A stretch of DNA of 6,275 nucleotides from Dehalococcoidia bacterium (GTDB taxonomy: Bacteria > Chloroflexota > Dehalococcoidia > GIF9 > AB-539-J10). The stretch's first letter is position 1; each line of letters starts with the position of its first letter. The stretch is taken from the NCBI GenBank assembly GCA_029859145.1, contig JAOUDT010000076.1:1-6275 (forward strand), in the 5' to 3' direction. Positions 4,952 to 6,275 of this stretch are shown here, piece by piece. Position numbers and translations under genes: made by a program. The notes under the pieces are model-generated. The model was not told the origin of the DNA. It was given only the letters and a program-made list of their open reading frames with translations, and made no database searches.

Positions 4952-6275
4952 CTAGAAGAGCCCTTGTACCTTGCCGGTCTTCGTATCAACATCCACCCTT
5001 CTGAAGGCTGGGTCCGAACTGGTACCCGGCATCAGGCTTATCGTGCCAGCGCACGGGCAAAGGAACTTCGCCCCCGAATAAATCAACACGTCGCGAATGG
5101 GCAAGGTCCATCCTTTAGGGGTACCCTTGATGGTCGGGTCATGAGTCAAGCTCAGATGGGTCTTCACCATCATGGTGGCATATTCATTGTATTTAGGATT
5201 GGCCTCGAGCATCTTGGCCTTGGCTTCGGCATCCGCGCTCCATGCCACGCCATCGGCTCCATAGACCACTTTGGCAATCTTGTCGACCCGCTCTCGCAGC
5301 TTCATTTCCGTCGGGTAAAGGAATTTGAAGTCGTTCTTCTCTTTGCAGGCTTCCATAACAACATCGGCAAGCTCCAGGGCACCGTCACCACCCTTGAGCC
5401 AGTGTTCGCTCAGCGCACAACGTGCCCCGGCTGCCTCGGCTGCCTTTCGCACCATGGCGATCTCCTCCTTGGTATCGGTGTGGAACGCATTGATACACAC
5501 CACGGGGTTGATGCCTGCGGTCCTGATGGTGTTGATGTGATGCAGCATATTGGGAAGACCTTTCTCCAGGAGTCCCAGATCTGCCTTAGTGTAGGACTGG
5601 GGCAAGGGGAGACCAGCCACAACCTTGGGGCCACCGCCATGCATCTTCAACGCCCTGATGGTGGTCGTGAGGACCGACACGTGCGGCTTGAGGCCGCTAT
5701 AACGGCACTTGACATTCCAGAACTTTTCGAAGCCTATGTCTGCAGCAAATCCGCTCTCGGTAACATGGTAGTCAAACATCTTCAGCCCGATACGGTCACC
5801 GATGATGGAAGACTGTCCCACGGCAATGTTAGCAAAGGGGCCAGCGTGCACCATACAGGGCTGGTATTCTACGGTGCACATTAGTGTAGGGTTGATTGTA
5901 TTGCGCATCCAGGCGGTCATAGCGCCTCCCACCTCCAGGTCTTTGGTGGTAACGATATTGCCTTCTCTATCAAAGGCTACAGTAATCTCATCCATCCGTT
6001 TGCGCAGGTCTGCCAGGTCCGTGACAATAGACAACATAGCCATGAGCTCTGAGCTCACAGCAATGCCGAACCTGGACTGCATTGTGTAGCCATCCATGCG
6101 GCCGCCAAGGCCTATAACGATATTCCTCAAGCTCTGGGCGCAGAAGTCCATAATCCACCCCATCTCCACTCTGGTCGGGTCGATATTCAGTCGACGCATC
6201 CCAGTACGCTTTGCCAGTTCCTCATCGTTGTAGTTACGTTCATGTTGCATTCTGGCGGTAAGCGCCACCATAGCC
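4952..6275 (-). CDS. fhs: Formate-tetrahydrofolate ligase, N-terminus beyond window
   Basis: Joins formate to tetrahydrofolate using ATP to give 10-formyltetrahydrofolate, the entry step of the methyl branch of the Wood-Ljungdahl pathway and a general one-carbon reaction. Counting from the Met at 6271, the 439 visible residues include SLRNIVIGLGG (47-57), VHAGPFANIAVGQSS (141-155), VTESGFAADIGFEKFWNVKCR (split at about 170-190), RALKMHGGG (206-214) and ALSEHWLKGGDGALELAD (286-303). They also include a C-terminal region with PIRDVLIYSGAKF (391-403) and the typical ending GKVQGLF. Family members run to about 555-590 residues, so roughly 120-150 residues, with the ATP P-loop, lie off the right edge. 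The Met at 6271 is internal: the frame stays open to the edge. The stop is TAG. The downstream iron-sulfur gene is in the same frame and probably the same operon. It could serve acetogenesis, carbon fixation, or the reverse direction (formate release with ATP gain). Confidence 0.97.
   Translation of the reverse strand, partial: AMVALTARMQHERNYNDEELAKRTGMRRLNIDPTRVEMGWIMDFCAQSLRNIVIGLGGRMDGYTMQSRFGIAVSSELMAMLSIVTDLADLRKRMDEITVAFDREGNIVTTKDLEVGGAMTAWMRNTINPTLMCTVEYQPCMVHAGPFANIAVGQSSIIGDRIGLKMFDYHVTESGFAADIGFEKFWNVKCRYSGLKPHVSVLTTTIRALKMHGGGPKVVAGLPLPQSYTKADLGLLEKGLPNMLHHINTIRTAGINPVVCINAFHTDTKEEIAMVRKAAEAAGARCALSEHWLKGGDGALELADVVMEACKEKNDFKFLYPTEMKLRERVDKIAKVVYGADGVAWSADAEAKAKMLEANPKYNEYATMMVKTHLSLTHDPTIKGTPKGWTLPIRDVLIYSGAKFLCPCAGTISLMPGTSSDPAFRRVDVDTKTGKVQGLF

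Noticed and set aside
4952..4954. UAG at the end of fhs as a pyrrolysine or readthrough codon
   Set aside because: TAG is the stop of most genes in this window, and fhs ends at the family-typical GLF, so ordinary termination is the simpler reading.
4964..5884. 306-codon open frame on the plus strand opposite fhs
   Set aside because: It is an antisense shadow of the strongly conserved fhs coding sequence and has no recognisable domain of its own.

Overview
The window reads as part of an anaerobic bacterial chromosome. It has five protein genes: two are cut by the window edges and three are complete apart from some doubt about starts. There are no RNA genes, CRISPR arrays, insertion sequences or phage genes. 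The best metabolic clue is a formate-tetrahydrofolate ligase followed by a small protein carrying several iron-sulfur clusters, the kind of pair expected in an organism with one-carbon (Wood-Ljungdahl type) metabolism. The style of the ligase and of the acyl-CoA dehydrogenase recalls Chloroflexota (Dehalococcoidia) or sulfate-reducer/syntroph lineages. That placement is impressionistic and cannot be settled from this sequence. Four of the five visible stop codons are TAG and at least two genes seem to use non-ATG starts (TTG and CTG).

Layout from left to right. Positions 1-817 (minus) hold the N-terminal 272 codons of a divergent DnaA-like AAA+ protein that runs off the left edge. A 139-base divergent intergenic region follows, with a possible promoter and a small dyad. 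Positions 957-1943 (plus) hold methionyl-tRNA formyltransferase (fmt). This converges on a two-gene minus-strand unit: an acyl-CoA dehydrogenase (2704-3963) and, 29 bases downstream, a nitroreductase-family flavoprotein (2000-2674). A 313-base gap (3964-4276) holds a possible promoter for that unit and a short start-less open frame that may be a gene remnant. The minus strand then carries the iron-sulfur protein (4277-4930) and, upstream of it in transcription, formate-tetrahydrofolate ligase (4952-6275, N-terminus beyond the window).

Functional links: Fhs makes 10-formyl-tetrahydrofolate, which is also the formyl donor used by Fmt, so two genes of the window touch the same folate pool although they are not in one operon. 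The iron-sulfur protein has the same series of cluster-binding modules as the N-terminus of NuoG and of [FeFe]-hydrogenases and formate dehydrogenases, and probably passes electrons for a partner encoded elsewhere. The acyl-CoA dehydrogenase/nitroreductase pair is a flavoprotein unit of unknown substrate.

No clearly new multi-gene system is visible. The points most worth a second look are the degenerate nucleotide-binding loop of the DnaA-like protein, the apparent CTG start of the iron-sulfur gene lying in frame with the preceding fhs, the shifted catalytic glutamate of the acyl-CoA dehydrogenase, and the possible gene remnant at about 4126-4239.
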